From Heterocephalus glaber (Eukaryota > Chordata > Mammalia > Rodentia > Bathyergidae), in contig NW_004624734.1 in assembly GCF_000247695.1 (NCBI RefSeq), forward strand, positions 9,134,648 to 9,198,647: DNA of 64,000 nucleotides, written 5' to 3'. Every line of letters begins with the position of its first letter. The first letter of the stretch is position 1. The notes beneath the pieces are model-generated. The model made no database searches. It was not told where the DNA came from and was given only the letters and a program-made list of their open reading frames with translations. Made by a program: the position numbers and the translations under genes. Of the stretch, positions 11,885 to 23,026 are shown piece by piece.

Positions 11885-12010
11885 TGAGTCAGTGACTTAC
11901 CCTCTCAGAGCCCCAGTTTCCTCACCTATAAAATACTGGTAGTGGAATTGTCATGACGATTAGAAATACAGAGCCTGGCACACAGTGGAGGCTTAATAAA
12001 TGATGGATGT
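11885..12010 (+). repeat. MIR SINE
   Basis: gccccagtttcctcacctat, aaaatactggtagtgg, agcctggcacacagtgg and gcttaataaatg follow the MIR consensus order. Confidence 0.75.
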
Positions 12011-12273
12011 AATTATCATTACTATTAAAATCTTGAACACTGTAGCCCTCCATGACAACCCAAAAGGCTTAAATCTGTACACAGTCCAGTACTTGGAAGT
12101 TGAGAGAAGAGGCCAAACAGTGGTGGACTCTAGAATCAGAATCTAGACCCCAGAGAGCACTGGAATCAATTGGAAAGCGCCTGGGCTAACCACCTTCCCC
12201 CCGCCCCCCCCCCAACAGGGATACACTCAGTTTCCACATCCATGCAATGGTGGGGCGGGGTGACAAGAACTAG

Positions 12274-12367
12274 CTTTTTTTTTTTTTTTTTTTGGTACCA
12301 GGGATTGAACTCGGCACCATGGGCTTGCAAGGCAGGCGGCAGAACCACTGAGCTTAATCCCTGGCCC
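12274..12367 (-). mobile_element. ID-like SINE, antisense
   Basis: Long poly-T, ggtaccagggattgaactcg, ccactgagcttaatccctgg. Short flanking duplication tgacaaga at 12261-12268 and 12368-12375. Confidence 0.9.
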
Positions 12368-14066
12368 TGACAAGAGTTATCTCTTAAGAGTCCTTTCTTT
12401 CTGGCTCTCAGTGTTTCCCTGCCCTTACCAGTGACCTGGGGTACTTGGAAGGGACCCTACTTGAACCCCTAGCCGTGGCTCTGGGACCTCTCTGTCCCTT
12501 TCCCAAAAGCCTCCAGCCAAAGGTGCTGGGGTAAAGCTCACAGCTGGAGGCGTGGGCCAGCTGGGGCATGTGCAGCAGGTGACTGGGCTGTGGCATCATC
12601 TCAGAGCTCCTGGGTGCCAGAGCTGGGCCCAGATTCTTGGGCCCCATGAACCCAAAGAAGTTTCTCCCCTCACTATTTCACCCTTGGGGAATGGGGAAGC
12701 AATTGGCATCTGTTTCAGCAGAGTGGGCTTTTGGATAGATTGGTGATTGTAGCTGACAGTCCTTTCTCTGCCCAGCCACAAATTGGCCAAGTAGTAATTG
12801 CCATGCTGACTACAGTGTTACTGGGCAGCAGGGATTCCCACCAAAACTCAACTGTGACCTTCAAAATGGGGAAGGAGCCTGCTCTTAGCAGTGGCCTTCA
12901 GGGAGCGTGCAGGGAGCCAGGGCTGGGAAGGGGGGCCTGGAAGAGTGGGCACTTCCCCTTTACTCACCCTTTAGGCCCTGCACACCACACCCTCCCTCCT
13001 GCTGTCCACTGGGAGCTGCCCCCAGCCTCTTGTCACTTTGGCTTTTTATCCTCAGGGTTGGTCTGCACTTGCCTTTTCCTTCCAGGGACCCAGAGTGGTG
13101 ATCCTCTTCTAGGAAAGAGGGGTGAGGTCAAGATCTATCAGGATTGGATATTCCAAGCCTTTCCTGGTGACAGGAAGATTCGGAGGAAATTGACTCGGTG
13201 TTGTCACCTAAGGACTTGGGGTGAGGCCATTTCCTGGCACACCCAAAGTTCCTCCATCCTAGCCAGGTGTAACAAAATCTTTTTCTCCAAGCACTGAGCC
13301 CTCTGAGAGCTCAGGCATCTGCTGCTCCTGTGGCAGTGGTGTCCAGCCTTTCTTCACAGCCCTCTGGTGAGTTTCCTACCAGTGCAGTTCTAACCCGTCT
13401 AGTGTTCATTCCATAAATGTGCATGGTGAGGATTCACCCCAGGCATGGTTTCTGTTTGGTAAACATCTTCAATAAACACCTCTCCCATCCCACCCAACCA
13501 AATTTCCAATCATCCAAAGAGAATGAGCAGATTATTTGAATCTCTGCCCCTACCAAGGAGTTCCAGACAGCCCCCCTGGCCCATGACATTAACAAGACCC
13601 AATCACCCTTCTAACTGGGAGGCATCCGATCAATTTCTTTATCAATTTTTCCTTCACTTCTACAGACTATGAGGACAATCAGTAATCGCTGATGAATGAG
13701 TACATAATGAAAACTTCCTAGCCAAAGAGTAACTGACAAAATACTTCAAATGGGAGTCACAACTGGAAAATATATTAAGAAAATTCTATTGATGACCAAA
13801 ATGTATTAGAATAGAGATCTCCAGGGTATCAAAGCTGTCTGCTAATATGGAAAATTGAGTCTGTTTCTTGTGGCAATGTATACTTCACAAATAATAATCC
13901 TTGTAATGATTTTCATGTAATGGTCTCTGTAATGGTTTTCATGTAATGGTTTGCAAATCATATATCTAACAGGGCCAGGCTTAGGTTCCAAGATGCATCT
14001 GTAAGAAGAAGTAATAGTGTCAATAAGATTGAAGAGGAGTTTTGGTTTATATAGAAATAATAATTT

Positions 14067-14160
14067 GGGCTAGGGATTTAGCTCAGTGGCTCTGGCTCCT
14101 GCCTCACAAGTGCAAGGTCCCAAGTTCGATCCCCGGTACCAAAAAAAAAAAAAAAAGAAA
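14067..14160 (+). mobile_element. ID-like SINE
   Basis: gctagggatttagctcagtg, caagttcgatccccggtacc, A tail of 16 followed by GAAA units. Flanks taataatt / gaataatt fit a short target-site duplication. Confidence 0.9.
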
Positions 14161-14359
14161 GAAAGAATAATTGATTAAGGACCTATGATATATTAACTAC
14201 ATCGATGGAAGACTGACTGTTCATTAAATCAGGTTGGAAATGCCCTGTTGAATGATATATGCTATACCAATTCAGTGCCTGCAGTTTTACAGACAGCAAA
14301 ATCTTGGGCAGCATTCATCATTTTAAAATTCTTAAAATAAAAATTTGAAAGACTCTGTT

Positions 14360-15270
14360 AGAGAATGAAAAGATAAATTACAGATAGGAAGGGCATATTT
14401 GCAAATCACATATCTGACAAAAGACTTGTACCTAGAATATATAAAAATATCTCAAAACAACATTAAAAACATGCAACCCATTACAATGACCAAAACTGAA
14501 CTGACATTTCTGCAAAAGATATATGTGTGTGTGTGTGTGTGTGTCTGTGTGTGTGTGTGTGTGTATTCAATAAGAACATGAAAAGAATTCTCAGCCTCAC
14601 TATAATTAGGGAATTTCAAGTAAAACCACAACAAGATCCATTTCACACCAACTAGGATGGCTATGATTAAAAAATAGACAGACAATAACAAGCTTCATAC
14701 AGAGCTATTGGGAATGTAAAATGATGCTGCTACTTTAGAAAACAGTTTGGCAGTTTCTTAAACATGTAGAATTACTACATGACCAACTAATTCTATGTCT
14801 AGATATATAACCAAGAAAAATGAAAACTTGTGTCCACTCAAATACTTGTACACAAATGTTCACAGTAGCACCATCCATAGTAGCTAAGACATAGAGACTA
14901 CCCAAGTGCCCATCAAATGATGAATGGGTGAACACAGTGGAAGCAGTCACAAAGAATCATATATTATATGATATATGAAATACCTGGGTAAGTAAATCCA
15001 TAGGGACAGAAAGTAGATTAAAGTTTGCTAGCAGCTAACAAGAGGGAAGAATGGGAATTTCATGCTTAGAGGTATAGCATTTCTTTTTAGGGTGATGAAA
15101 GTTTCTAAAATTGATTTTGTTAATGATTATACAATTCCATGCACATATAAAAAGCCATTAAATTGCACACTCTAAATAGGTATATTAACCATACACTTAT
15201 ATATGGTATATTAGTTATATCTTAACAGAGTAACTACAAAACAAAAAAATTTAGTATTAAAAATAAAAAC
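14360..15270 (+). mobile_element. Old L1M ORF2 / 3' fragment with internal TG repeat
   Basis: Typical L1 ORF2 distal wording: gacttgtacctagaatatat, acatgaaaagaattctcagc, atttcacaccaactaggatg, cccaagtgcccatcaaatga. A TG microsatellite (14521-14564) replaces part of it. There is no open frame. Confidence 0.7.
14521..14564 (+). repeat. TG microsatellite
   Basis: About 20 TG units with one C interruption, inside an L1M remnant. Confidence 0.95.
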
Positions 15271-15361
15271 TAGGACCAGAGTGTAGCTCAGTGATAGAAC
15301 ACCCATCTAGCATGTACAAAGCCTTAGGTTCAATCCTTCACACCACAAAAAAAAAACAAAG
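15271..15361 (+). mobile_element. Old ID SINE
   Basis: accagagtgtagctcagtga, aggttcaatccttcacacca, A10 tail. Closer to the general rodent ID form than the younger ggatttagctcag copies. Confidence 0.8.
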
Positions 15362-15900
15362 GAAATAATAAAAATTTTACAACAATCCAGTTATTAAATG
15401 AGCAAAAGATATGAACAGACATTTCACCACAGAGGATATTTACATGGCAGATAACCACCTAAAATGATGTTCAGTATCATAATCCACTAGAGAAATGCAC
15501 ATTAAAACCACACGATATCACTATACACCTGTAGAATGACTGACATAAAAAATAGGGACAACACTGAAGGCTGTGAGAGCCAGGAGGATGTGGCTCATCC
15601 CCACACTTCTGGTGGAAGGTAAAATGGTACGGCCCCTCTGGGAACGGGGTAGATGCTCTGAACACCAAAGCTGGACTTTCCAGAGGGCCCAGCAGGTGCC
15701 CCGTTAGCCACATATCCCACAGAAATAAAAACACACTTCCTAAAAAATTTGTGCACAAGTGTCCACAGCAGCTAAATGCATAGCAGCTGAACACTGGGCC
15801 CTGGCTACCCACGTGTCTTTCATGTGAATGGCTAAACAAACAAATGAGTACCATGGACTAGTTAGTGCTCAGCGAGAAAGAGGGATGAGCTATTGAACTG
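15362..15900 (+). mobile_element. Second old L1M fragment, same strand
   Basis: aatgagcaaaagatatgaac, agacatttcaccacagagg, agaaatgcacattaaaacca, then a degraded ORF2 distal region to about 15850. It covers an ORF2 region overlapping that of the fragment before it, so it is a separate copy. Confidence 0.65.
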
Positions 15901-15987
15901 CTCAACAAGCTAGGTAAACCCCAGGGAAATTACTCTGAAAAAAAAAAAAAGCTCAACTCAAAAGAACATACACCTTGTGCTTCCACG

Positions 15988-16815
15988 TTCGGTGGCCCCC
16001 ACTTATCTGCAATTTTGCTTTCTATTGTTTCAATTACCTGCAGACCACTGTGGTCTGAAAATATTAAATGGAAATTTCCAGGAATAAGCAATTGCATAAG
16101 TTTTAAATTATACATCCTTCTGAATAGCAGCCTTATGCGTAGTAACTAAACACAATCTCATGCTGTCCAGCTCCATCCTGCCAGGGATATGAATTGTCCC
16201 TTTGCCCAGCATATTCATGCTGTACACCTCACCGGTTAGTGGCTTAGTAGCCGTCTCTGTTTCCAGATTAACTAACATGTAATTGCAATGCTAAAGTTCA
16301 ATATTCTACTTAATGATGGCCCCAAAGTGCAAGAGAAGTGATGCTGGGGATTCCGATGTGCCAAAGAGAAGCTATAAATGATTCCTTTAAAGTGGTGGCA
16401 AACCTAGGCCGGGGATTTAGCTCAGTGGTTTCGCCGCCTGCTGCGCAAGCGCAAGGACCTGAGCTCGATCCCCGGTACCAAAAAATAAGCGGTGGCAAAC
16501 CTATGGCACTTGTGCTGGAGTAGGCTGTTTGTATCATTGAAAGCTCTAAAAAGCTCTCTATCCCTGTTTCAAGCAAAAAGGTGAAAGCTCTCAATTTATC
16601 AAGGAAAGAAAATTTTGTACTGAGGTAGCAAAGATCTATATAGCACAAAAAAAAATTTGAGAGAAAGAGCACATTCACATATCTTATTACCGTATATTCT
16701 TATCATTGTTCTATCATTAGTTATTGTTGTTAGTCTCTTATTGTATTTAATTTATAGATAAAACTTTATCATGGTTATGTATGTATAGGAAAAAACATAC
16801 AGGTTTTCGTACTGT
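15988..16815 (+). mobile_element. Tigger-family DNA transposon remnant (split by a SINE)
   Basis: The left part resembles Tigger 5' sequence (cccacttatctgcaattttg, aaaatattaaatggaaattt, cttagtagccgtctctgttt). At 16315 a transposase start survives (MAPKCKRSDAGDSDVPKRS), soon stopped. Further transposase wording (aaaaaggtgaaagctctcaa) and the right end (tatgtatgtataggaaaaaa) follow. Most of the transposase is deleted. A young SINE interrupts it at 16407-16490. Confidence 0.8.
16407..16490 (+). mobile_element. Young ID-like SINE inside the Tigger element
   Basis: gccggggatttagctcagtg, gagctcgatccccggtacca, short A tail. Perfect 13-base duplication ggtggcaaaccta at 16394-16406 and 16491-16503. 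Confidence 0.93.
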
Positions 16816-17029
16816 CTCCTCAGATAGGAGGAGACTACTGCATGTGGACTCCCTGAAGTAACAGTCATGGAGATGGGGAGCAGGTGAGTGGTCACCTGGT
16901 TTAGAACTGGTAGGAGGGGTGGATGTGGCATAAAGCAGAATCATCAGGATTCCTGGTGGGGACCGTAAGGTGTCTTGATTGTGGTGGTGACGACATGAAG
17001 CCACCAATGTGATAAAGCTGCCTGGTTCT

Positions 17030-17030
<1 letters not shown>

Positions 17031-17081
<51 letters not shown>
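17031..17081 (+). repeat. CA microsatellite
   Basis: About 22 CA units ending in aaacacaaaac. Confidence 0.95.
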
Positions 17082-17082
<1 letters not shown>

Positions 17083-17394
17083 AAACTGGCGCCGCCTGAA
17101 TAGCTCAGAGGATTGCACCATCAGTTTCTTGGTCCTGACATTGTGCTCTACTTATGTGCAACGCTACTCACCATCAGGGGTCCAGGAGAAGGGTGCTAGG
17201 ACTTCCCTGTTTTGCTTTGCAACTTCCTGAAAATTTCAGTATTTCAAAATAGAACACGCTATCAATAAACAAGTAAGTCTATAAATATTTGAGAACCAGC
17301 AATGTGCCGAGCAGCATGCTGGGAGCTGGAGGGCCTGTGGAGGAAGAAGGGAAAATGCACACAGTCTCTGCCCTTTGCAGGTCATTTGTATTAC

Positions 17395-17558
17395 TTTGGT
17401 GGGTGAGGGGACTGAGGATTAAACCCAGGGCCCTTACTTACACTGAGCTCCGGCTCTATCCTCTTTTAAATTTTTTATTGCTGGGCTCAAACTTGCGATC
17501 CTCCTGCCTCAGCCTCTCAGAGTGCTGAGATTACAGATGTGCACCACCAGTCCCAGCA
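17395..17558 (-). mobile_element. B1-ID fusion SINE, antisense
   Basis: ID reverse complement first (gaggattaaacccagggccc, actgagctccggc), then a T-rich linker and B1 reverse complement (gatcctcctgcctcagcctc, gtgctgagattacagatgtg). This B1-then-ID composite is known from squirrel-related rodents. Confidence 0.85.
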
Positions 17559-18239
17559 TCATCTTATTACTAAGTGACAAAACAGAATTTATTTAAAAAA
17601 CAAAACCAAACAATGTTCTAATAGCTTTCAGTTTTCCTTGCATGTTCCATTTTGATACTGGGACAGTGGGAGCGTGGCTGGCCGTGTCCCTGGCTCAGCT
17701 TTGATGGCGAGTCACAGAGCAGAGGCGAAGTCTGTGTCACCTGTCATCACCTTGGAGTGTGCCAGGTTCTGCTGGCTGGTGCCTGTCTCTCACCTTGGAC
17801 AGGGTTTAGATGGAGGCTGGCATGGTCCCGTTGAGGCCTTTGCTGAGGGACCCCGGAAGTCACACATTTGACAAGTCAAACATGGCCGCCCGGAGCTGGC
17901 ACCTCTGCTGGGAGGGCAGCTGGGAGGCTTTGTGCCCCAGGCTGTGGCCAGAGGGAGCAGTGGGCACTGACCTCCTAAGCCTCTGTCAGAAGGAAGCTTG
18001 GCGAGGTCCAGGTGATGCGGTCCTCTTGGCAGCAGGCGGCATGGGGTAGGGACTTGTCAACCACGCTCTGCAGGGCTGTGAGCACCTCCTGAGAGCACAG
18101 TGGGAACCGCTCAGCTTTAGAGAGAAACATTTACTGAGTCTGCGTACAGAAGTTGTGTGTACGCGTTATACAAATCCCAGGGAAACAATGCAAGAAGTAA
18201 AAGTCAGTCCACTGTTGTGATGTGTGTGTTTTTTTTTTT

Positions 18240-18500
18240 TATAGCAATAGGATTCCAGTGTATTTGTTTAATGTGCTTATAATTATATAATCATATAATA
18301 TTAATCACATAATTCAGTGGGTTTTAGTGTATTCACAGAGTTGTGCAACCATCACCACAGTCAATTGAGGAACATTTTCATCACCCCAGAAAGGAAATGT
18401 CACGTTGCATAATGGTGTGAATGTACTTATGCCACTGAACTCTATGCTTAGAAATGGTTAAAATGCTAAATTCTAATTTTCCATATTAAAAAGAAAACCC
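18240..18500 (-). mobile_element. Old L1M remnant, antisense
   Basis: gggttttagtgtattcacag, agttgtgcaaccatcaccac, aggaacattttcatcacccc match the antisense L1M 3' region seen again at 51900-52290. Confidence 0.6.
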
Positions 18501-19124
18501 CATATCCTTCAGCTGTCACACCCCACACCCCCTAAGGCCCTAAGCAGCCTCCAGTGTCCTCTGTCCTTGGCCTTGGCCAGTGCTTCCTTCTGCCCCGCTG
18601 TCCTCTGCAGGTCTCGCCCTGCAGGCTCAGTGCTGGGTTCCATGAGAGGGAGGGGACAGTGAGACCCGTGCCGTCGGGGCCTCTGCCGCTTTCCAGCACT
18701 GTGATCTGAGGAGCCATGCTTCTCCCTCACCAGGTGGACACACGGGCTGCAAGAGTATGCGCTTTGGACAGGATGCCACCCTGTATGTGGCTTCTGGGAA
18801 GGAGAGATCAGAGTTTGGGGAACAGAGGCTTGGGGTGACAGTGGGGCCGGAGCTGAGCCCTGAGGGCAGAGAAGGAGAGAGGGACTCTGTGCCGAGACAC
18901 AGCAGGAGCCATACTGGAGAGAGGCAGGGACTGCAGGATGGGAGGAGGGCAGCGGAGAAGGCCCAGCAGAGGACATGGCCTCTGGAGCAACTGAACCGGG
19001 CCCCTGAGGCTGGGAAGTCCTTCCACTGCAGCCCAGCTCAGCGTGCTCTTCCTCAAGCTACAGTCGTGCTCTGTTAATACTGCCCTTGAGTGGAAGGTCC
19101 CGCAACTCAGGACCACAGACTGGG

Positions 19125-19445
19125 CGGATTAAAACAGTACACATTTATTCTCTCGAAGTTCTGGGGACCAGAAATCAACTCAAAGTGCAGTGGGGCGGGA
19201 AGATCTGTTGCAGGCCTCTCCAGGCTTCCCGTGGTCGCTGGGCATCCTTGGTGCTCTGTGGCTGTAGCCCCATCCCTCCACCCTCCACCTCTGTCCTTAC
19301 ATGCCCTTCCCCTCTCTGTGGCTCTCTGTCTCCTGTCCTCATTCAGCCTTCTTATAGGAAGGACACCAGTCATTGACTGTAGGGTCACCCTCGTTCAGCA
19401 TGACTTGATTTCAATTTGATTACATCTGCAGACATCTAAAGACGG
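19125..19445 (+). repeat. Old mammalian interspersed repeat (family not fixed)
   Basis: Ordered phrases of a common mammalian repeat: acatttattctctcgaagtt, ccttcttataggaaggacac, cagtcattgactgtaggg, tttgattacatctgcaga. Probably a MaLR/LTR-type element, but I cannot name the subfamily. Confidence 0.5.
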
Positions 19446-20158
19446 TCACCTTCAGAAGCAACAGGGGTTGAAAGAGCAGCACAACCCCACCCTCAAGACG
19501 CAGGCCTTTTATTTCTGCTGCTTTTAGAGCTGCATAAACTGAGGCACAGAAGTGAAGCAATGGCCTTGGGGAGATGTGTCCACACTCAGGTGGATTGGCC
19601 AGGAGCCCACATACAAGCCAGCAGACTGCATAGCACAGGACACAAGGGGCCCAGGAAGCCATGCCCATCACCCATGGGAGCAAAGGACTGTGTATCTTTC
19701 ACCAGTGTGCATTCACCTCAGGGTGAGCTGTCTGAATTCCTGTGTAAGTTCAAAGTGTCCCTTTTGACCCCTGGAGGAAAGGCCCATAAGCCACATGTTG
19801 GGAGGTCTAAATCCATGCCCAGGTGCCCTCAAGGCCTCAACCCATCAGGATGTCTCCCACCCCTAGCAGACATTTGCAAACATTTATTGATTTCCCTGAC
19901 AGTGTGCCATGCACTGTGCCAGGTGTTGAGGAAGACCTAAAGATGCACAAAGCCCCCCCAAAAAAAACCCACATGCAGGTGTTCCTTCAGGCGTGGCTTT
20001 GATGTGGAGGGTGCCTTTGTACAGTCAGGATGACAGAGGTGAGTGGCAGGGGGCTGGGGTTGGAGAGAAGAGGTCTGATTGAAAAGAAACAAGCATGAGC
20101 CTAACCCATAGCTTGTGATGCTGAAAACCCATAGTTGCCACTGTAGAAAGGTGATTGG

Positions 20159-21898
20159 CTGTTACACAGATCCAGTGCAGTTCCAATCAAAATACCAACA
20201 GCATACTTGACAGAACTAGAGAAAATCCTAAAATTCATATGGAGCCAGAAGAGACCCAGAATAGCAAAAGCAATTTTGGGTAACCAGAGCAAAGCAGGAG
20301 GCATAGCAATACCCGACTTCGAACTATACTACAAAGTAATAGTGATTTTAAAAAATGGCATGATACTGGAACAAAAACAGATATGTGCATCAAAAGAACA
20401 GAATTGAGGATACAGAAATTTCCCCAGACACATTCAGCTGTTTGGTCTTTGACAAAGGGACCAAAAGCATATGCTGGAGGAAGGACAGCTATTCGACAAG
20501 TAATGCTGGAAAACTGGGTATCTGTGTACAGAAGGTTGAAACTGGACCCTTTTCTCTCGCCGTATACTAAATTGAAATAAAAATGGATCAAAGATCTAAA
20601 TGTTAACGCAGAAATAGTACAATAGGTAAAATAGGTAAAACACTTGAAGACATAGGTGTAGGAAAGGATTTTCGAAACAAAACCTCGATGGCACAAGAAA
20701 TAACAGTAAGAATCAATAAATGGGATTATATCAGCCTAAAAAGCTTCTGTACAGCCAAAGAATCAACCAGTAGAGTGAAGAGACAACCCAAAGGATGGGA
20801 AAATTTTCTTGCCAACTGCTCCTCAGAGGACTAATATCTAGAATATACAAAATACTCAAAAAAATTAAACCACTTAAAATTAAAGGTCCACACAAGAGAT
20901 GGACAAGATAAACAGACACCTCACAGAGGAAGAAATAGAAACGATCAAAAAATATTACGAAAAAATGCTCAGCATCTCTGGCCAGTAGAGAAATGCAAAT
21001 TAAAGCAATGCTAAGACTCCATCTTACTCCAGAAAGAATGGCAATCATTAGGAAATTGAACAATAACAAATGCTGGCGAGGCTGTGGTGACTTAACTGCT
21101 AGTGGGAATGCAAACTAGTACAACCATTATGGAAATCAGTCTGGAGACTTCTGAAAGAACTGAAATCAGAAATTCTGCATGACCCAGTGATCCCCCTGCT
21201 AGGTATCTTCCCCAAAGAGCTTCAGTCGTCATAGTACAGCGATACGTACATACCAAAGTTTACAGCAGTACGTTTCATAATAGCTAAATCCTGGAATCAG
21301 CCTGTATACCCCTCCACAGATGATTGGATGAAGGAAATGTGGTATCTATATATAAAGGAATACTACGCCGCTTGCTATAAAGAATGACAGATTTGAGATG
21401 TGTAGGAAAATGGATGCACCTGGAAAATATAATGTGAAGTGAAAGAAACCAGACACACAAGCTAAATACGATATGGTATCTCTCATTTGAGTGAGGCAAA
21501 GTACAAAGACAATAATAAAGAAGGGATAGGAGGGGATTAGGAAGTCTCTTGCAAGAGGGAAGAAGTGGTCCAAGGGAAAAACCATGAGGGGATGAGAAAG
21601 ACAGGAAGGGGAAGTGAGTAGAACAAAGATGTGCCACGTACAGAAACCTCATAACCTCAATTAATATAAACATCATATGCCATAACATGAGCTAAGAGTA
21701 ATAATAGCAACAAGAATGAAAAATGGAGTAGAGCAATTGGAGGAGGAAGGAGGGAGGAGAAAGGAAGGGAAGGGGAAAGGGATTCTTTTTAAAGCTGTGG
21801 TTTGTACATGTGACCACTCCCCGAGATGACTGCAAACTGCATGAACTGCAAACACGTACCAGTAAAATAAAAAATAAAAACATTTTTTTTTAAAAAAA
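20159..21898 (+). mobile_element. 5'-truncated L1 (ORF2 3' half and a different 3' UTR)
   Basis: It starts inside ORF2 (atccagtgcagttccaatca, tcatatggagccagaagaga) and continues through the C-terminal region (acaaatgctggcgaggctgt) with several stops. A purine-rich 3' UTR and A-rich tail follow. The 3' UTR differs from that of the copies at 1-297 and 5142-5909, so it is another L1 subfamily. The 7-base flank tgattgg (20152-20158 and 21899-21905) is a possible target-site duplication. Confidence 0.85.
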
Positions 21899-22953
21899 TG
21901 ATTGGTCCTTTCTATGTAGAACTGTGCTAGACCCTGGGCTATAAGACCTGGGGTTGTTCGTTTGTTTGTTCATGTGCAATCTGATGCAGCAAGAGACTCA
22001 GGGAAAATAAGTCTAACCAGGTGACATTGCTGGTTCAGAAAGGGACGGCAGGAAACACAGGGGGAGGGGAAGCAATGTCTGTGTCCTGGGATGCTCAGCC
22101 CATGTCTTGATGGCGTGGAGAGCTGCTAATTGTGGGGTAGGCCCAGGAAGCTGGGCTGGGCTTTTTAAAGCGTGCCTTACTGCTAATCCTACTAGAGGGA
22201 TCCCCGAGAAAGGCCTTCCTTATCCCATTTTGCAGACAAGCATCCTCTCTGCCTCTTACTGCTATGGAAGTCGTTTGGCCCCAGCTTTCCTCAGCCACTA
22301 TCTGCGCTGCCCCTTGTGCAGGGGACTGGTGATGCACCAAATGCAGGCACAAGGTGGCGCTGGGCTACCCTAGGCCACCTCTACCTGTCCCCACCACATA
22401 CCATGGCCTGGAGTTTCTCAGACTTAGGTCATTTGTAGGCATTCTCCAAATACTTCTTGCATTGTACTCTAGTTAGTATTTTTCTTGAAATTCTGTTTTT
22501 AAATTTTGTGTCTAACCTATTGGGAAACTATGACCTCTTTGCTATACATAGATGAATGTAAGTTTTTTAAACATCATGTTAGCTGTTGAGACCAGTGCTT
22601 AGTATATATTAGTAAAGCATGTTGGCTCCCCACAGCTGCTCAAGTGAATGCTTAATTCTGTTCTTAGGATCTAAACTCTTCTGCCTTATTTTACCAAAAG
22701 TGACAAGTATATATGAGTTAACACCAGCTATAATGGGTAATCCCCTGAATACTTTCAAACTCCATTTTTCACTACCCAAGGTCCAGGTGGCAGCTGGCAT
22801 ATATAGGGTCACGTGAGTGAACACTGTTGGCAAAACCAGGACCCACACTGAACATGGAAGACACACACCACCCCTTCAGCCTTCGGGGGAACCGCCTCCC
22901 TCCCTCCCCGTCTTTGGAGGATACTCACCCTGGGCCTTTCTGTCTCTCCCCAG

Positions 22954-23026
22954 TATTGTACCTGGAAGGCTCGGTTCTTGTATTTGAGGACATCTTCAAA
23001 CTGATCGCATTCTACTGTGTCAGTAG
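22954..23026 (+). CDS. RIN3: RIN3 coding exon (exon 4 by human-like numbering), SH2 domain segment
   Basis: 73 bases between the acceptor tctctccccag and the strong donor ag|gtgagt. The first two bases complete an Ile codon begun in the upstream exon (phase 1) and the last two start an Arg codon (phase 2). It encodes LYLEGSVLVFEDIFKLIAFY followed by CVSR, the later part of the RIN SH2 domain. Human RIN3, from memory, differs mainly at Val/Ala and Lys/Arg in this stretch. The preceding exon is not found in the 22.9 kb upstream. Confidence 0.93.

Larger units (their letters stand above)
1..22953 (+). other. RIN3 intron upstream of exon 4 (partial), repeat-rich
   Basis: Assigned as intron because the first visible RIN3 exon starts at 22954 with an acceptor, and no upstream RIN3 exon was found. 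Transposons listed separately fill much of it. In the remaining stretches (about 841-1890, 1925-2697, 3420-4085, 4300-5125, 8700-9080, 9620-11880, 12376-14060, 16830-17390, 17560-18240, 18510-19120, 19445-20150 and 21906-22953) I see no gene, only single-copy-looking sequence with scattered short ORFs that lack codon structure. Small imperfect duplications occur at 7625-7665 and 13903-13950. Confidence 0.8.

Noticed and set aside
14399..14581. Frame ending in a Cys-Val repeat
   Set aside because: Translation of a TG microsatellite inside an L1M remnant.
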